Notes: a model not told the origin generated them from the sequence alone. Shown: positions 1 to 8,304, counted from the stretch's first letter. The stretch: DNA of 64,000 nucleotides from Flavobacterium sp. JAS (GCF_020991455.1 NZ_JAJMOX010000017.1:18467-82466); one strand, 5' to 3'. Numbers and translations: made by a program.

Positions 1-1
1 T

Positions 2-295
2 GGAAAATTAAAAACAGATCGTTTTACCAACAATGCTGAAGGAAGTATCATGCAATCAAACAATCCTACAGAAGCTAAAGTTTGGGTTTATAAAGATAAT
101 GGAGATGTTGATTTTGTTATTGTTAATGATAAAACAACCATTGCAAATGACAAAGGTCTGGAGTTGAAATTTATTTCATATAACAACTCTTTTATTTTAG
201 TTGAAAAAACAGGCGATTCATGCTTTAAAAAATACGAATCTAATTCAACAGATGTTTATTGCGAGAAAGATGGCAAATTTGAAGTAAAAAAATAA
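2..295 (+). CDS. C-terminal part of an unrecognised protein, cut by the window edge
   Basis: The reading frame is already open at base 2 and runs to TAA at 293-295. The ATG at 50 is therefore probably internal, and the true start lies left of the window. The visible part is about 97 residues: hydrophilic, rich in Lys, Asn and Asp, with no membrane segment and two Cys near the C-terminus. I do not recognise the family. The alternating hydrophobic pattern would suit a small beta-rich domain, but that is a guess. A hairpin terminator follows about 30 bases downstream, which supports a real transcription unit ending here. Confidence 0.6.
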   Translation, partial: GKLKTDRFTNNAEGSIMQSNNPTEAKVWVYKDNGDVDFVIVNDKTTIANDKGLELKFISYNNSFILVEKTGDSCFKKYESNSTDVYCEKDGKFEVKK

Positions 296-325
296 ATTTC
301 TTTCTTTTTAAGAATACAAAAATCA

Positions 326-360
326 AAAGAGATTCAGCTTATGTTGAATCTCTTTTTTTT
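326..360 (+). terminator. rho-independent terminator
   Basis: An 11-bp stem (AAAGAGATTCA paired with TGAATCTCTTT) with a short loop is followed by a run of eight T. It sits about 30 bases after the stop of the partial first gene. Confidence 0.8.
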
Positions 361-390
361 ATTAGTAATTGTAAAACCAAAAAGCTCTCC

Positions 391-560
391 TTTAGGCCCG
401 ATAGAAGTGGAAATCTTTTTGCTTTTTCCTTTAAAAAGCAAAAGATTACTTCACCTAATACTTATTTTATTTGGAGTTCAGTGAACTTCGTTTGAAACGA
501 ATAGCTGGATTAGGTCCTAAAAAAAACTTAGAACCTTAGTAACTCAGAGGCTTAGAGACT
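391..560. repeat. dispersed intergenic repeat remnants between the partial gene and the DUF4197 gene
   Basis: Bases 392-414 (core GATAGAAGTGGAAATC) recur nearly exactly in reverse orientation at 15351-15373 upstream of the SEC-C locus. Bases about 525-560 (core TTAGAACCTTAG) recur at about 27487-27515. No reading frame is visible in this 376-base gap, so I read it as repeat-derived non-coding sequence. Confidence 0.55.
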
Positions 561-614
561 AAAAAAAACAAATTGTTAATTATGAAACAAATTGTTTATG
601 CTCCTAAAATAAAA

Positions 615-648
615 TTGTGGCTTTGTTTTTGAATAAGTAGTATTTTTG
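615..648 (+). promoter_or_regulatory. probable promoter of the DUF4197 lipoprotein gene
   Basis: TATTTTTG at 641-648 fits the Bacteroidota -7 consensus TAnnTTTG. A TTG lies 23 bp upstream at 615-617. Predicted initiation near 655 would leave a short leader before the ATG at 672. Confidence 0.4.
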
Positions 649-671
649 AAACTTATATAAAAACCTACTCA

Positions 672-1391
672 ATGAAAAAGATTTTAATTTTAGCCCTTGT
701 TTTTTCTCTTAGCTCTTGTGCTCAGGTACAACAAACCCTAAATCAACTACCTCAACTGTCTTCGCAAATTCCAGGATTGGGTGGCGTTGATATCGCATCT
801 GGATTAAAAGAAGCTCTTAATAAAGGTATTACGCAACAGGTAAGTAAATTAACCGCAGTTGATGGTTTCTATAAAAATGAAGCCGTAAAAATATTAATGC
901 CTGCCGAATTACAAAAAGTAGATGCTACTTTACGTAAAATTGGTCTTAGTTCTCTTGCCGATGAAGGTATTAAAGTGCTAAATCGTGCGGCTGAAGATGC
1001 AGTGAAAGAAGCAACCCCGATATTTGTTTCGGCGGTTAAGAATATGTCGTTTACAGATGCTAAAAATATCCTTTTAGGAAATGACAGCGCTGCAACTAGT
1101 TATTTGCAAAATAGCACTACTACAGCTTTATACGGAAAATTTAATCCAGTTATTAAAAATTCTTTTGCAAAAGTGGGTGCCGATGTAGTTTGGACAAACA
1201 TTATAAACAAATACAACACGATTCCGTTAGTTAAAAAAGTAAATCCAGATTTAACTGATTATACTACAAATCAAGCTTTGGCAGGAGTTTTTAAAATGAT
1301 TGCTGTTGAAGAAAAAGATATCCGAAATAATATTAGCGCAAGAACAACACCTTTGTTAAAAAGTGTGTTTGCAATGCAGGACGGAAAATAA
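672..1391 (+). CDS. DUF4197 domain lipoprotein
   Basis: This 239-residue protein starts with a lipoprotein signal peptide: Lys-Lys, a hydrophobic stretch, then a lipobox ending in Cys16 (SLSSC). It is therefore expected to be lipid-anchored in the cell envelope. The rest is mostly helical and matches my recollection of the DUF4197 family, with a conserved block around residues 40-110 (GLKEALNKGI, then DGFYKNEAVKILMP) and a C-terminal TNQALAGVFKMIAVEEKDIR segment. The family has no established function. A Bacteroidota-type promoter candidate lies 24 bases upstream. It is separated from purU by a palindromic repeat and is probably transcribed alone. Confidence 0.85.
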   Translation: MKKILILALVFSLSSCAQVQQTLNQLPQLSSQIPGLGGVDIASGLKEALNKGITQQVSKLTAVDGFYKNEAVKILMPAELQKVDATLRKIGLSSLADEGIKVLNRAAEDAVKEATPIFVSAVKNMSFTDAKNILLGNDSAATSYLQNSTTTALYGKFNPVIKNSFAKVGADVVWTNIINKYNTIPLVKKVNPDLTDYTTNQALAGVFKMIAVEEKDIRNNISARTTPLLKSVFAMQDGK

Positions 1392-1399
1392 TTTTTTTG

Positions 1400-1480
1400 A
1401 AGGCTCAAAGGCTCAGAGTTACAAAGGTTCAAAGCAACCTTTGTCGCTTTGAACCTTTGCAACTTTGTAACTAACCAAAA
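1400..1480. repeat. palindromic TTCAAAG-type repeat between the DUF4197 gene and purU
   Basis: GTTACAAAGGTTCAAAGC is followed a few bases later by its near inverse (GCTTTGAACCTTTG, then AACTTTGTAAC). This makes one long imperfect hairpin in the intergenic space. The same word family recurs at 2344-2380, 13894-13928 and 14021-14058, always between genes. Confidence 0.6.
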
Positions 1481-1489
1481 TAAACCAAA

Positions 1490-2344
1490 ATGCAAAAAAT
1501 TACCATTCTGATTCACTGTAAAGACCAAAAAGGAATTATCGCAGCCGTGACTACTTTTATTGCAAAGGTAGAAGGAAACATTATCTACATTGATCAGCAT
1601 GTTGATGTGGAGCAAAATGTATTTTTTATGCGATTAGAATGTGAATTAACCAATCATAATGTTACTATCGAAAGCTTTAAAGCCGATTTTGACCAGACGA
1701 TCGCAACTCAATTTAATATGTCCTGGGATTTGTACAATCAGGAGCAAAAACCAAAAATGGCATTGTTTGTATCTAAATACGATCATTGCTTATTTGATAT
1801 TTTAGGACGTTACAGCGCTGATGAATTAAATGTTGAAATTCCGGTGATTATCAGTAATCACAACGATTTAAGATCTATTGCCGAACGTTTTGATATTCCG
1901 TTTCACTGTGTGCCTTTTACCAAAGACAATAAAGAAGAAGGTGAAGCCAAACAAATTGAATTACTAAAAAGATATCATATCAATTTTATTGTTTTGGCGC
2001 GTTATATGCAAATTATTACACCAAAATTGATTTCACTTTACGAGAATAAAATTATCAATATTCATCACTCGTTCTTGCCGGCTTTTCCGGGAGCAAAACC
2101 ATATCATTCGGCTTTTAAACGTGGCGTAAAAATTATTGGAGCAACAAGCCATTATGTTACCGAAGAATTAGACGAAGGTCCGATTATCGAACAGGATATT
2201 GCTCGTGTTTCGCACATACATTCGGTAGATGATTTTATTATGAAAGGACGTGATTTAGAACGTATTGTTCTGGCTCGAGCCATAAAATTACACGCCGAAC
2301 GTAAAACTATGGTTTATAGTAATAAAACAGTTGTTTTTTCATAG
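1490..2344 (+). CDS. purU: formyltetrahydrofolate deformylase
   Basis: PurU hydrolyses 10-formyl-tetrahydrofolate to formate and tetrahydrofolate in the cytosol. This balances one-carbon pools and supplies formate for purine synthesis. At 284 residues the length is normal. An N-terminal ACT domain (about 1-80, starting ITILIHCKDQKGIIAAVT) is followed by a formyltransferase-fold domain. That domain carries ISNHNDLRSIAERFDIPFH and the signature HHSFLPAFPGAKPY at 192-205, then GATSHYVTEELDEGPIIEQD. These motifs include the catalytic His and Asp of the family. The ATG at 1490 follows an A-rich stretch without a clear ribosome-binding site. It is convergent with katG, with a shared terminator between them. 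Confidence 0.95.
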   Translation: MQKITILIHCKDQKGIIAAVTTFIAKVEGNIIYIDQHVDVEQNVFFMRLECELTNHNVTIESFKADFDQTIATQFNMSWDLYNQEQKPKMALFVSKYDHCLFDILGRYSADELNVEIPVIISNHNDLRSIAERFDIPFHCVPFTKDNKEEGEAKQIELLKRYHINFIVLARYMQIITPKLISLYENKIINIHHSFLPAFPGAKPYHSAFKRGVKIIGATSHYVTEELDEGPIIEQDIARVSHIHSVDDFIMKGRDLERIVLARAIKLHAERKTMVYSNKTVVFS

Positions 2345-2390
2345 GTTCAAAGAGTCAAAGTACCAAAGGTTCAAAGGTCAATCATAAAAT

Positions 2391-2432
2391 AAAACAAAAC
2401 CCGACAGATTTAATCTGCCGGGTTTTGTTTTA
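2391..2432. terminator. bidirectional terminator between purU and katG
   Basis: A long stem containing ACCCGACAGATT and AATCTGCCGGGT is flanked by A-rich sequence on the left and T-rich sequence on the right. It can therefore terminate both convergent genes. Confidence 0.8.
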
Positions 2433-2458
2433 ATATCAAGTAAAAGACTTTGAGCCTT

Positions 2459-4648
2459 TTATTTAACTAAATCGAATCTATCCAAATTCATTACTTTAGT
2501 CCATGCTGCAACGAAATCTTTTACAAATTTTTCTTTGGCATCATTACTTCCGTAAACCTCTGCTATAGCTCGAAGTTCTGAGTTAGAACCAAATATAAGA
2601 TCTGCACGGGTTGCTGTCCATTTTGTTTCTCCTGTTGCACGATTATATCCTTCAAAAACTTCTCCGGTTTCGTTAGTTGCTTTCCAGGTAATACCCAAAT
2701 CTAATAAGTTAACAAAGAAATCATTACTCAATGTTCCTGCTTTTGCAGTAAGCACACCATGCTTAGAACCGTCGTAATTAGCATTCAATACTCTCAAACC
2801 TCCAATCAAGACCGTCATTTCAGGTGTTGTAAGGGTTAATAATTGAGCTTTGTCTACCAAAAGTTCTTCTGTTATTGCAGTTGTTTTAGCGCTTTTATAG
2901 TTTCTAAATCCATCCGCTTTTGGCTCTAACGCTTCAAACGAATGTACATCTGTTTGTTCTAAGAGTGCATCACCTCTTCCTTGTGTAAAAGGAACCTCTA
3001 TATTTAATCCGGCATTCGATGCTGCTTTCTCGATCGCTGCTGATCCTCCCAAAACAATTAAATCTGCTATAGAAACTGATTTTCCTGAATTGTTAAATTC
3101 CTTTTGTATCGCTTCTAAAGTTGCCAATACATTTTTTAATTGATTTGAAGAATTGACTTCCCAACTGATTTGAGGTTCAAAACGAATACGAGCCCCATTA
3201 GCTCCTCCACGTTTATCAGAACCACGGAATGTAGAAGCTGAAGCCCATGCAGTATGCACTAATTGTGAGATCGAAAGACCGCTTGAAAGGATTTTATCCT
3301 TTAAAACAGCAATATCATTTTGGCTTAATTCATTTTTACCAGCAGGAATCGGATCTTGCCAGATCAATACTTCACTTGGAACTTCAGGTCCTAAGTAACG
3401 TACAATTGGCCCCATATCTCTGTGAGTTAGTTTGAACCACGCTCTGGCAAAAGCATCAGCAAATTTGTCAAAATTTTGCATATAGTCTCTTGAAATTGGT
3501 TCATAAATAGGATCCAATTTCATTGCCATATCTGCCGTTGTCATCATTGGAGTATGTTTTTTCGTAGGATCAAATGCATCTTCTACGATTGTAGCACTTT
3601 CATCAGTTGGTGTCCATTGATGTGCTCCTGCAGGGCTTTTAGTCAATTTCCAATCATATTTAAACAATGTTTCAAAATAACCATTGTCCCAAGTTGTCGG
3701 ATTTGGTTTCCATGCACCTTCAAGACCACTTGTAATAGCATCTTTACCTACTCCGGTTCCAAAACTACTTTTCCATCCTAACCCCATTTGTTCGATGCTT
3801 GCACCTTCAGGCTCTGCTCCTACTAATGCTGCATCTCCTGCTCCGTGCGCTTTACCAAAAGTGTGTCCACCCGCTGTTAAAGCCACGGTTTCTTCGTCAT
3901 TCATAGCCATACGGGCAAAAGTCTCTCTGATATCTCTACCAGATCCTAGTGGATCAGGATTTCCGTTTGGTCCTTCAGGATTTACATAAATTAATCCCAT
4001 TTGCACTGCTGCAAGAGGATTATCAAGTTCACGCTCTCCTTTATATCTTGTATCACCAAGCCATGTTGTTTCATTTCCCCAATTAACATCTTGTTCTGGC
4101 TCCCAAACATCTTCTCTACCACCTGCAAATCCAAAAGTTTTGAATCCCATAGATTCTAAAGCGCAGTTACCGGTTAAGATCATCAAATCTGCCCACGAAA
4201 TTTTATTCCCGTATTTTTGTTTAATTGGCCAAAGTAAAAAACGTGCTTTATCTAAATTACCATTGTCAGGCCAGCTATTAAGAGGTGCAAAACGCTGATT
4301 CCCTGAACTCGCGCCTCCGCGACCATCAGATATACGGTAAGTTCCGGCACTGTGCCATGCCATACGTATAAACATAGGGCCATAATGACCATAATCAGCC
4401 GGCCACCAGTCCTGAGAGTTTGTCATTAAATCAAAAAGATCTTTTTTGACTTCATTTAAGTCTAAAGTTTTAAACGCAGCAGCATAATTAAAACCTTTTT
4501 CCATAGGATCTGACAAACTAGAATGTTGACGCAATATGTTTAAGTTTAAACGATTTGGCCACCAATCTTTATTAGATGTTCCTGTACCAGCAGTTTCTTT
4601 CATTTGTCCATTGTGATAAGGACATTTACTTTCGTTTGAATCACTCAT
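2459..4648 (-). CDS. katG: catalase-peroxidase
   Basis: KatG is a haem enzyme that removes hydrogen peroxide by catalase and peroxidase activity. At 729 residues it has the normal two-domain length. The distal triad R95, W98 and H99 is visible in FIRMAWHSAGTYR. The proximal haem ligand H262 lies in GGHTFGKAHG. W98, Y221 and M247 sit where the Trp-Tyr-Met adduct needed for catalase activity is expected. The degenerate C-terminal domain is present to the end. There is no signal peptide, so a cytosolic location is expected. A -7-like element lies at 4740-4747 on the minus strand, but no convincing -33 element is seen. Peroxide control is usual for the family but cannot be read from this sequence. 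Confidence 0.97.
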   Translation of the reverse strand: MSDSNESKCPYHNGQMKETAGTGTSNKDWWPNRLNLNILRQHSSLSDPMEKGFNYAAAFKTLDLNEVKKDLFDLMTNSQDWWPADYGHYGPMFIRMAWHSAGTYRISDGRGGASSGNQRFAPLNSWPDNGNLDKARFLLWPIKQKYGNKISWADLMILTGNCALESMGFKTFGFAGGREDVWEPEQDVNWGNETTWLGDTRYKGERELDNPLAAVQMGLIYVNPEGPNGNPDPLGSGRDIRETFARMAMNDEETVALTAGGHTFGKAHGAGDAALVGAEPEGASIEQMGLGWKSSFGTGVGKDAITSGLEGAWKPNPTTWDNGYFETLFKYDWKLTKSPAGAHQWTPTDESATIVEDAFDPTKKHTPMMTTADMAMKLDPIYEPISRDYMQNFDKFADAFARAWFKLTHRDMGPIVRYLGPEVPSEVLIWQDPIPAGKNELSQNDIAVLKDKILSSGLSISQLVHTAWASASTFRGSDKRGGANGARIRFEPQISWEVNSSNQLKNVLATLEAIQKEFNNSGKSVSIADLIVLGGSAAIEKAASNAGLNIEVPFTQGRGDALLEQTDVHSFEALEPKADGFRNYKSAKTTAITEELLVDKAQLLTLTTPEMTVLIGGLRVLNANYDGSKHGVLTAKAGTLSNDFFVNLLDLGITWKATNETGEVFEGYNRATGETKWTATRADLIFGSNSELRAIAEVYGSNDAKEKFVKDFVAAWTKVMNLDRFDLVK

Positions 4649-4971
4649 TTCTTTTGTTTTTTTATTAATAAAGTTAACGGTTCTCTAGCAAATGCTAATT
4701 TTTTAAGAAATCACATATTACTGATATTTAACACTTTATCAAATATACAAACTTATCTTTACGATATTCATAAACAAAATTGATTGTTATTATATTTTAA
4801 TAACTAAAAATTATTTAACGTTACATAAAGCTCAGAACAGCGATTTAAAGAATCTTAACTTATGTCCAACAAAGTAATAACAAAACCTTAACAGCTAAAC
4901 ATTCATATATGTTGGATCTTTGTAGTGTAATAAACTGGTTATTTATTATTTTGGTTTTGGTTAGTTAAATG

Positions 4972-5006
4972 ATGCCGGCTTCTTCGAGATGCCGGCATTT
5001 TTTTTG
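4972..5006 (+). terminator. strong terminator hairpin with no gene in front of it; possible small RNA 3' end
   Basis: ATGCCGGC (4972-4979) and GCCGGCAT (4991-4998) form a GC-rich stem with an 11-base loop, followed by eight or more T. The plus-strand sequence before it (about 4860-4970) has no credible reading frame, and katG is transcribed the other way. It could end a short non-coding transcript starting near 4920, where GATCTTTG resembles a -7 element. Confidence 0.5.
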
Positions 5007-5014
5007 CTCTTTTG

Positions 5015-5275
5015 TTTCAGGTTTTTTTTGTTTCAAGTTTCAAGTTTGTTGGATTGTGTATTTAACCGCAAAGTGCGCAAAGTTTTTTATATACTGTATG
5101 TTCAGAAAACGCAAAGTTCGCAAAGCTAAATCAACATAAAGCTTTGCGAACTTCGCATTTTTATAAAACCACACTCATAAAAAAACCTTGCGCACTTTGC
5201 GGTTAAATTATGTTCAAAGTAAAGCAACCTGAAACCTGAAACAAAGAAAACTTGAAACTAAAACTAAAACTAAAA
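5015..5275. repeat. long palindromic intergenic repeat, copy 1
   Basis: The segment is a large imperfect palindrome. Outer arms contain ACCGCAAAGTGCGCAAAG and its inverse near 5187-5207. Inner arms contain GCAAAGTTCGCAAAGCT and its inverse near 5136-5160. Edge words of the GTTTCAGGTTT/AACCTGAAAC type flank it. A second copy in the same orientation lies at 6077-6300, on the other side of the metal-receptor gene. No coding content is seen. Confidence 0.75.
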
Positions 5276-6076
5276 CTAACTTTTAAGTCGCTCTTGTAAT
5301 ATTTTAAAATATGGGAAAGCCTTTAATAGGCGGCTTCCGTGCCAGGAGAACATTTCGCCATCTACAAAGATGGTTTTGGCGTGATGTGTAAAACGTCCAA
5401 TTTCGAAAGCATCTTCTTCTTTAAAAGGATAAGGTTCTGACGAAAGGAAAACCAAATCTGGATCGCCTTCTAAACGCATTTTTTTAAGATCTACTTCAGG
5501 ATAACGGCCTTTATCGGCGTAGATATTCTGAAAATGATTCAGTTTTAATAACTCATTAATATAAGTATCATCGCCTGCAACCATATATGGATTTTTCCAA
5601 ATGAAGTAAGCTGCTTTTTTAACTGAAATATCCTGAATGTATTTTTTGAAATCGCTTAAAGCGAAAGTCAGTTTGTCATTCCACTTTTGAGCTTCGGTTC
5701 GGCAATTGAAAAGCTGTCCGAAATCAGAAATCATCTGAAAATTATCTTCGATCGAAATGATGTTTGTTACCCAAACCAGACAAATGGTGCTTAACTGTTC
5801 GACAATCTCCGGAGTGTTTTCTTCTTTATTGCAGATAATAATATCTGGCTGTAGTAATTTTATTTTTTCGAAATGAATTTTCTTAGTTCCTCCAACAACT
5901 TTTTTAGTCGATTTAAAATGATATGGATGCACGCAAAACTTTGTGATTCCGATGATTTTTTCTTCTAAACCTAAATCATACAATAATTCAGTTTGCGAAG
6001 GCACTAAAGAGATTATGCGCTTTGGAGCACTCTCAAAAGAATGTAAAGTACCAAGCTGATCAATTAGTTGTTTCAT
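5276..6076 (-). CDS. helical-backbone metal receptor, BtuF/FepB-like, without signal peptide
   Basis: This 266-residue protein resembles periplasmic binding proteins of the BtuF (cobalamin) and iron-siderophore class. The opening PKRIISLVPSQTELLYDLGLEEKIIGITKFCVHP is typical, followed by a long central helix region and a C-terminal lobe (ALSDFKKYI...KKAAYFIWKNPYMVAGDDTYINELL). Unusually there is no signal peptide or lipobox: the protein starts MKQLIDQLGTL. It may therefore act in the cytosol, perhaps in corrinoid or metal handling. No permease or ATPase gene is adjacent. It sits between two copies of a palindromic repeat and upstream of pyrF in another transcript. The family is fairly sure; the substrate is unknown. 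Confidence 0.8.
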   Translation of the reverse strand: MKQLIDQLGTLHSFESAPKRIISLVPSQTELLYDLGLEEKIIGITKFCVHPYHFKSTKKVVGGTKKIHFEKIKLLQPDIIICNKEENTPEIVEQLSTICLVWVTNIISIEDNFQMISDFGQLFNCRTEAQKWNDKLTFALSDFKKYIQDISVKKAAYFIWKNPYMVAGDDTYINELLKLNHFQNIYADKGRYPEVDLKKMRLEGDPDLVFLSSEPYPFKEEDAFEIGRFTHHAKTIFVDGEMFSWHGSRLLKAFPYFKILQERLKS

Positions 6077-6300
6077 TTGTTTTTTGTTTCAGGTTTTCTT
6101 TGTTTCAAGCTTCAAGTTTATTGGATTGTGTGGTTTTGTAAAAACACAAAGTTCGCAAAGCTTTATGTTGATTCTAACTTTGTGAACTTTGTGTTTTCTG
6201 AACATATTGTTACATAAAAAAAACTTTTTGTTACATAAAAAAAACTTTGCGCACTTTGCGGTTAAATTATGTTCAAAGTCAAGCAACTTGAAACTTTAAA
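6077..6300. repeat. long palindromic intergenic repeat, copy 2
   Basis: It shares GTTTCAGGTTTT, TTTGTTTCAAG, ACAAAGTTCGCAAAGCTT and CTTTGCGCACTTTGCGGTT with copy 1 at 5015-5275, in the same order and orientation. The open frame at 6089-6286 on the minus strand lies wholly inside this repeat and is not a gene. Confidence 0.7.
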
Positions 6301-7123
6301 CCTGAAACTTAGAATTTATAATCTCTTCCATTTCTTTTTGAACCGTCAATGCTTCTTCTCTGGCTTTTTCGGCAAAATCAGTTCCTTTTGAGGCGTAGAT
6401 TATCGCTCTCGCTGAGTTTACTAACAAACCAACTTTATCATTCATTCCGTATTTACATACTTCTGATAAACTTCCGCCTTGAGCGCCAATTCCGGGAACT
6501 AGTAAGAAACTGTCCGGAACAATTTTTCTGATATCTGCAAAATATTCGGCTTTTGTAGCGCCAACAACATACATTAAGTTATGGCTATTTTTCCATGTTT
6601 TAGAAGTTTCTAAAACTTGTTTGTATAATTCTTTTCCGTTTGTAATTAAGGTTTGAAAATCAAAAGCACCTTCGTTAGACGTCAATGCTAACATGATGGT
6701 ATGTTTATTTTCGAAAGCCAAAAACGGCTCAACGGAATCTTTTCCCATATAGGGAGCAACAGTAACACTATCAAAACTCAAATCTTCAAAAAAAGCTTTT
6801 GCATACATGCTCGAAGTATTTCCGATATCACCACGTTTTGCATCTGCAATGGTAAATATTTCCGGAAAATTCTCATTGATATAATTGATTGTTTTTTGAA
6901 GTGAAATCCATCCTTTTATACCATAAGCTTCAAAAAAAGCAGTATTTGGTTTGTATCCCACTGCCAAATCGTGCGTTGCATCAATTATCGCTTTATTGAA
7001 CTCGAAAATAGGATCTTCGGTTTCTAATAAATGTTGCGGAATTTTGGTTAGATCGGGATCCAATCCAACGCATAAAAAGGATTTTTTTAAAAGGATTTGT
7101 TCGTGTAGTTGTTGTGTTGTCAT
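6296..7123 (-). CDS. pyrF: orotidine 5'-phosphate decarboxylase
   Basis: PyrF converts orotidine monophosphate to UMP, the last step of de novo pyrimidine synthesis, in the cytosol. The 275-residue length and motifs fit the longer type 2 class: FLCVGLDPDLTKIP at the start, the catalytic DAKRGDIGNT block with D94, K96 and D99, and LVPGIGAQGG followed by VNSARAIIYAS near the C-terminus for phosphate binding. It is transcribed alone as far as can be seen. The 3' end abuts a palindromic repeat rather than a classical terminator. Confidence 0.95.
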   Translation of the reverse strand: MTTQQLHEQILLKKSFLCVGLDPDLTKIPQHLLETEDPIFEFNKAIIDATHDLAVGYKPNTAFFEAYGIKGWISLQKTINYINENFPEIFTIADAKRGDIGNTSSMYAKAFFEDLSFDSVTVAPYMGKDSVEPFLAFENKHTIMLALTSNEGAFDFQTLITNGKELYKQVLETSKTWKNSHNLMYVVGATKAEYFADIRKIVPDSFLLVPGIGAQGGSLSEVCKYGMNDKVGLLVNSARAIIYASKGTDFAEKAREEALTVQKEMEEIINSKFQV

Positions 7124-7164
7124 ATTGTATTTTACTAGTGCGGCAAAATTACAAATAATATTAT

Positions 7165-7241
7165 TGGATTTTTACCCCAAAGCATGCAAAGTTTTTTCAT
7201 TAGAACTGTGTTACACAAAGTTCGCAAAGCTTTGCGTCCCG
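7165..7241. repeat. partial copy of the CAAAGTTCGCAAAG palindromic repeat
   Basis: CCCCAAAGCATGCAAAG and ACAAAGTTCGCAAAGCTTTG match parts of the repeats at 5015-5275 and 6077-6300. It directly adjoins the nested repeat that starts at 7242. Confidence 0.55.
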
Positions 7242-7599
7242 AGGCTTCGGGCAATGTCATTAAGTTAAGCTTTCTTTTAGCAAATTATGCTTAATCTTTT
7301 TCTTGCAATCCCGATAGCTATCGGGAGCAAAATTGCCAAGTTTTTTTGCCACAGATTAAAAAGATTTTGTTTCACGCAGATTATGCAGATTTTAGCAGAT
7401 TTTTTTTAATTACAATCTGCTAAAATCTTTTTAAATCTGCGTGAAAGACTCTTGTTGAAGTTCACGGCGTATTTTAACTGCCAAAAATAAAATGGGGGTA
7501 AATTTGGTGATTTTTCTCCCGATAGCTATCGGGATTGCGAGAGATTTATTCTCATAGCTTTGTGGATTTTCTCTTAACTTAATGACATTGGGCTTCGGG
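7242..7599. repeat. nested multi-layer inverted repeat (MITE-like) between pyrF and dps
   Basis: Three layers of inverted repeat are centred on one axis. The outer layer is a perfect 18-bp pair, CAATGTCATTAAGTTAAG at 7252-7269 and its inverse at 7573-7590. The middle layer is the palindrome CCCGATAGCTATCGGG at 7310-7325 and 7518-7533, with mirrored flanks. The inner arms 7370-7402 and 7414-7446 contain GCAGATTTTAGCAGATT and its inverse. The word GGCTTCGGG flanks both ends. The element could fold into one very large hairpin. Related sequence occurs at 26455-26655. No credible gene lies in the 707-base gap. Confidence 0.8.
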
Positions 7600-7830
7600 A
7601 TGTCATTTCATTAAACTGTGAAAAAAAACATTGCGTGCTTTGCTGTTGATTATTTTCTTTCAGGTTATATTTTATCTGTGTTATCAAGCTGTTCAGATAT
7701 TAATTTTTCACTTCTACCTTCTAACTTTTTACAAATAACATTGAATTCATGTAACATCTTTGGCAAATTATATAAGAAAAAAGGAAACTCTCTTTTCTAA
7801 CTTTGAGAATGAACCTTAAATCAGGAAATT

Positions 7831-8304
7831 ATGAGTCTGCATATCGGAATAACACCAAAAAACTTAAAAAAGAGTACTGCCATATTAGCCACGATTTTAT
7901 CTAATGAAATGACCTTATATGTAAAAACCAGAAAGTTTCACTGGAATATCTCCGGAAATAGCTTTATGGAATTACATAAATTGTTTGAAGATCAATACCG
8001 AGTTCTGGAAGCTAATATCGATGAAGTTGCAGAACGCATTAGTCAGCTTGGCGAGAAAGCGATTGGGACCATGAAAGAATTTATAGAAAATTCGACTCTA
8101 AAGGAATCTCCCAAAGAATATGCTTCGCAAAAACAAATGCTTGAGGAACTTCTTGAAAATCATGAACAATTGGTAACCGAGTTTAGAGCCTATATTCCAG
8201 TTTTTGAAAATGATAATAATGATATTGGTTCAGCAGATTTTGTGACAGGCTTATTGCAGGAACATGAAAAAATGGCCTGGGTTTTACGCCGCTATCAGGT
8301 TTGA
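7831..8304 (+). CDS. dps: Dps-family ferritin-like DNA-protection protein
   Basis: Dps forms a dodecamer that oxidises and stores iron using peroxide, protecting DNA under starvation or oxidative stress. At 157 residues the size is normal. The inter-subunit ferroxidase ligands are visible: H37 in KFHWNI, H49, D64 and E68 in NIDEVAERI. The spacing matches the Listeria-type Dps ligand set, with Glu at position 53 where Asp is commoner. TAACTTTG at 7798-7805 fits a -7 element, but no -33 box sits at a suitable distance. With katG nearby, and a csbD remnant, YtxH and holin-like genes downstream, the region has a stress theme. Confidence 0.93.
   Translation: MSLHIGITPKNLKKSTAILATILSNEMTLYVKTRKFHWNISGNSFMELHKLFEDQYRVLEANIDEVAERISQLGEKAIGTMKEFIENSTLKESPKEYASQKQMLEELLENHEQLVTEFRAYIPVFENDNNDIGSADFVTGLLQEHEKMAWVLRRYQV

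Noticed and set aside
1271..1615. 114-residue minus-strand frame across the DUF4197/purU gap
   Set aside because: It overlaps two supported genes and a repeat; there is no family likeness.
3247..3989. Plus-strand frames inside katG
   Set aside because: katG occupies the other strand with full motif support; these are shadows.
6089..6286. 65-residue minus-strand frame between the metal-receptor gene and pyrF
   Set aside because: It lies entirely inside a palindromic repeat whose other copy at 5015-5275 does not keep the frame. The composition (repeated KFFLCNK) reflects the repeat.
7310..7533. Repeated palindromes as a CRISPR array
   Set aside because: There are only two units, in inverse rather than direct order, with no regular spacers and no cas genes.
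7618..7800. 60-residue plus-strand frame before dps
   Set aside because: It starts with GTG next to a palindromic repeat, has no family likeness, and overlaps the likely dps promoter region.
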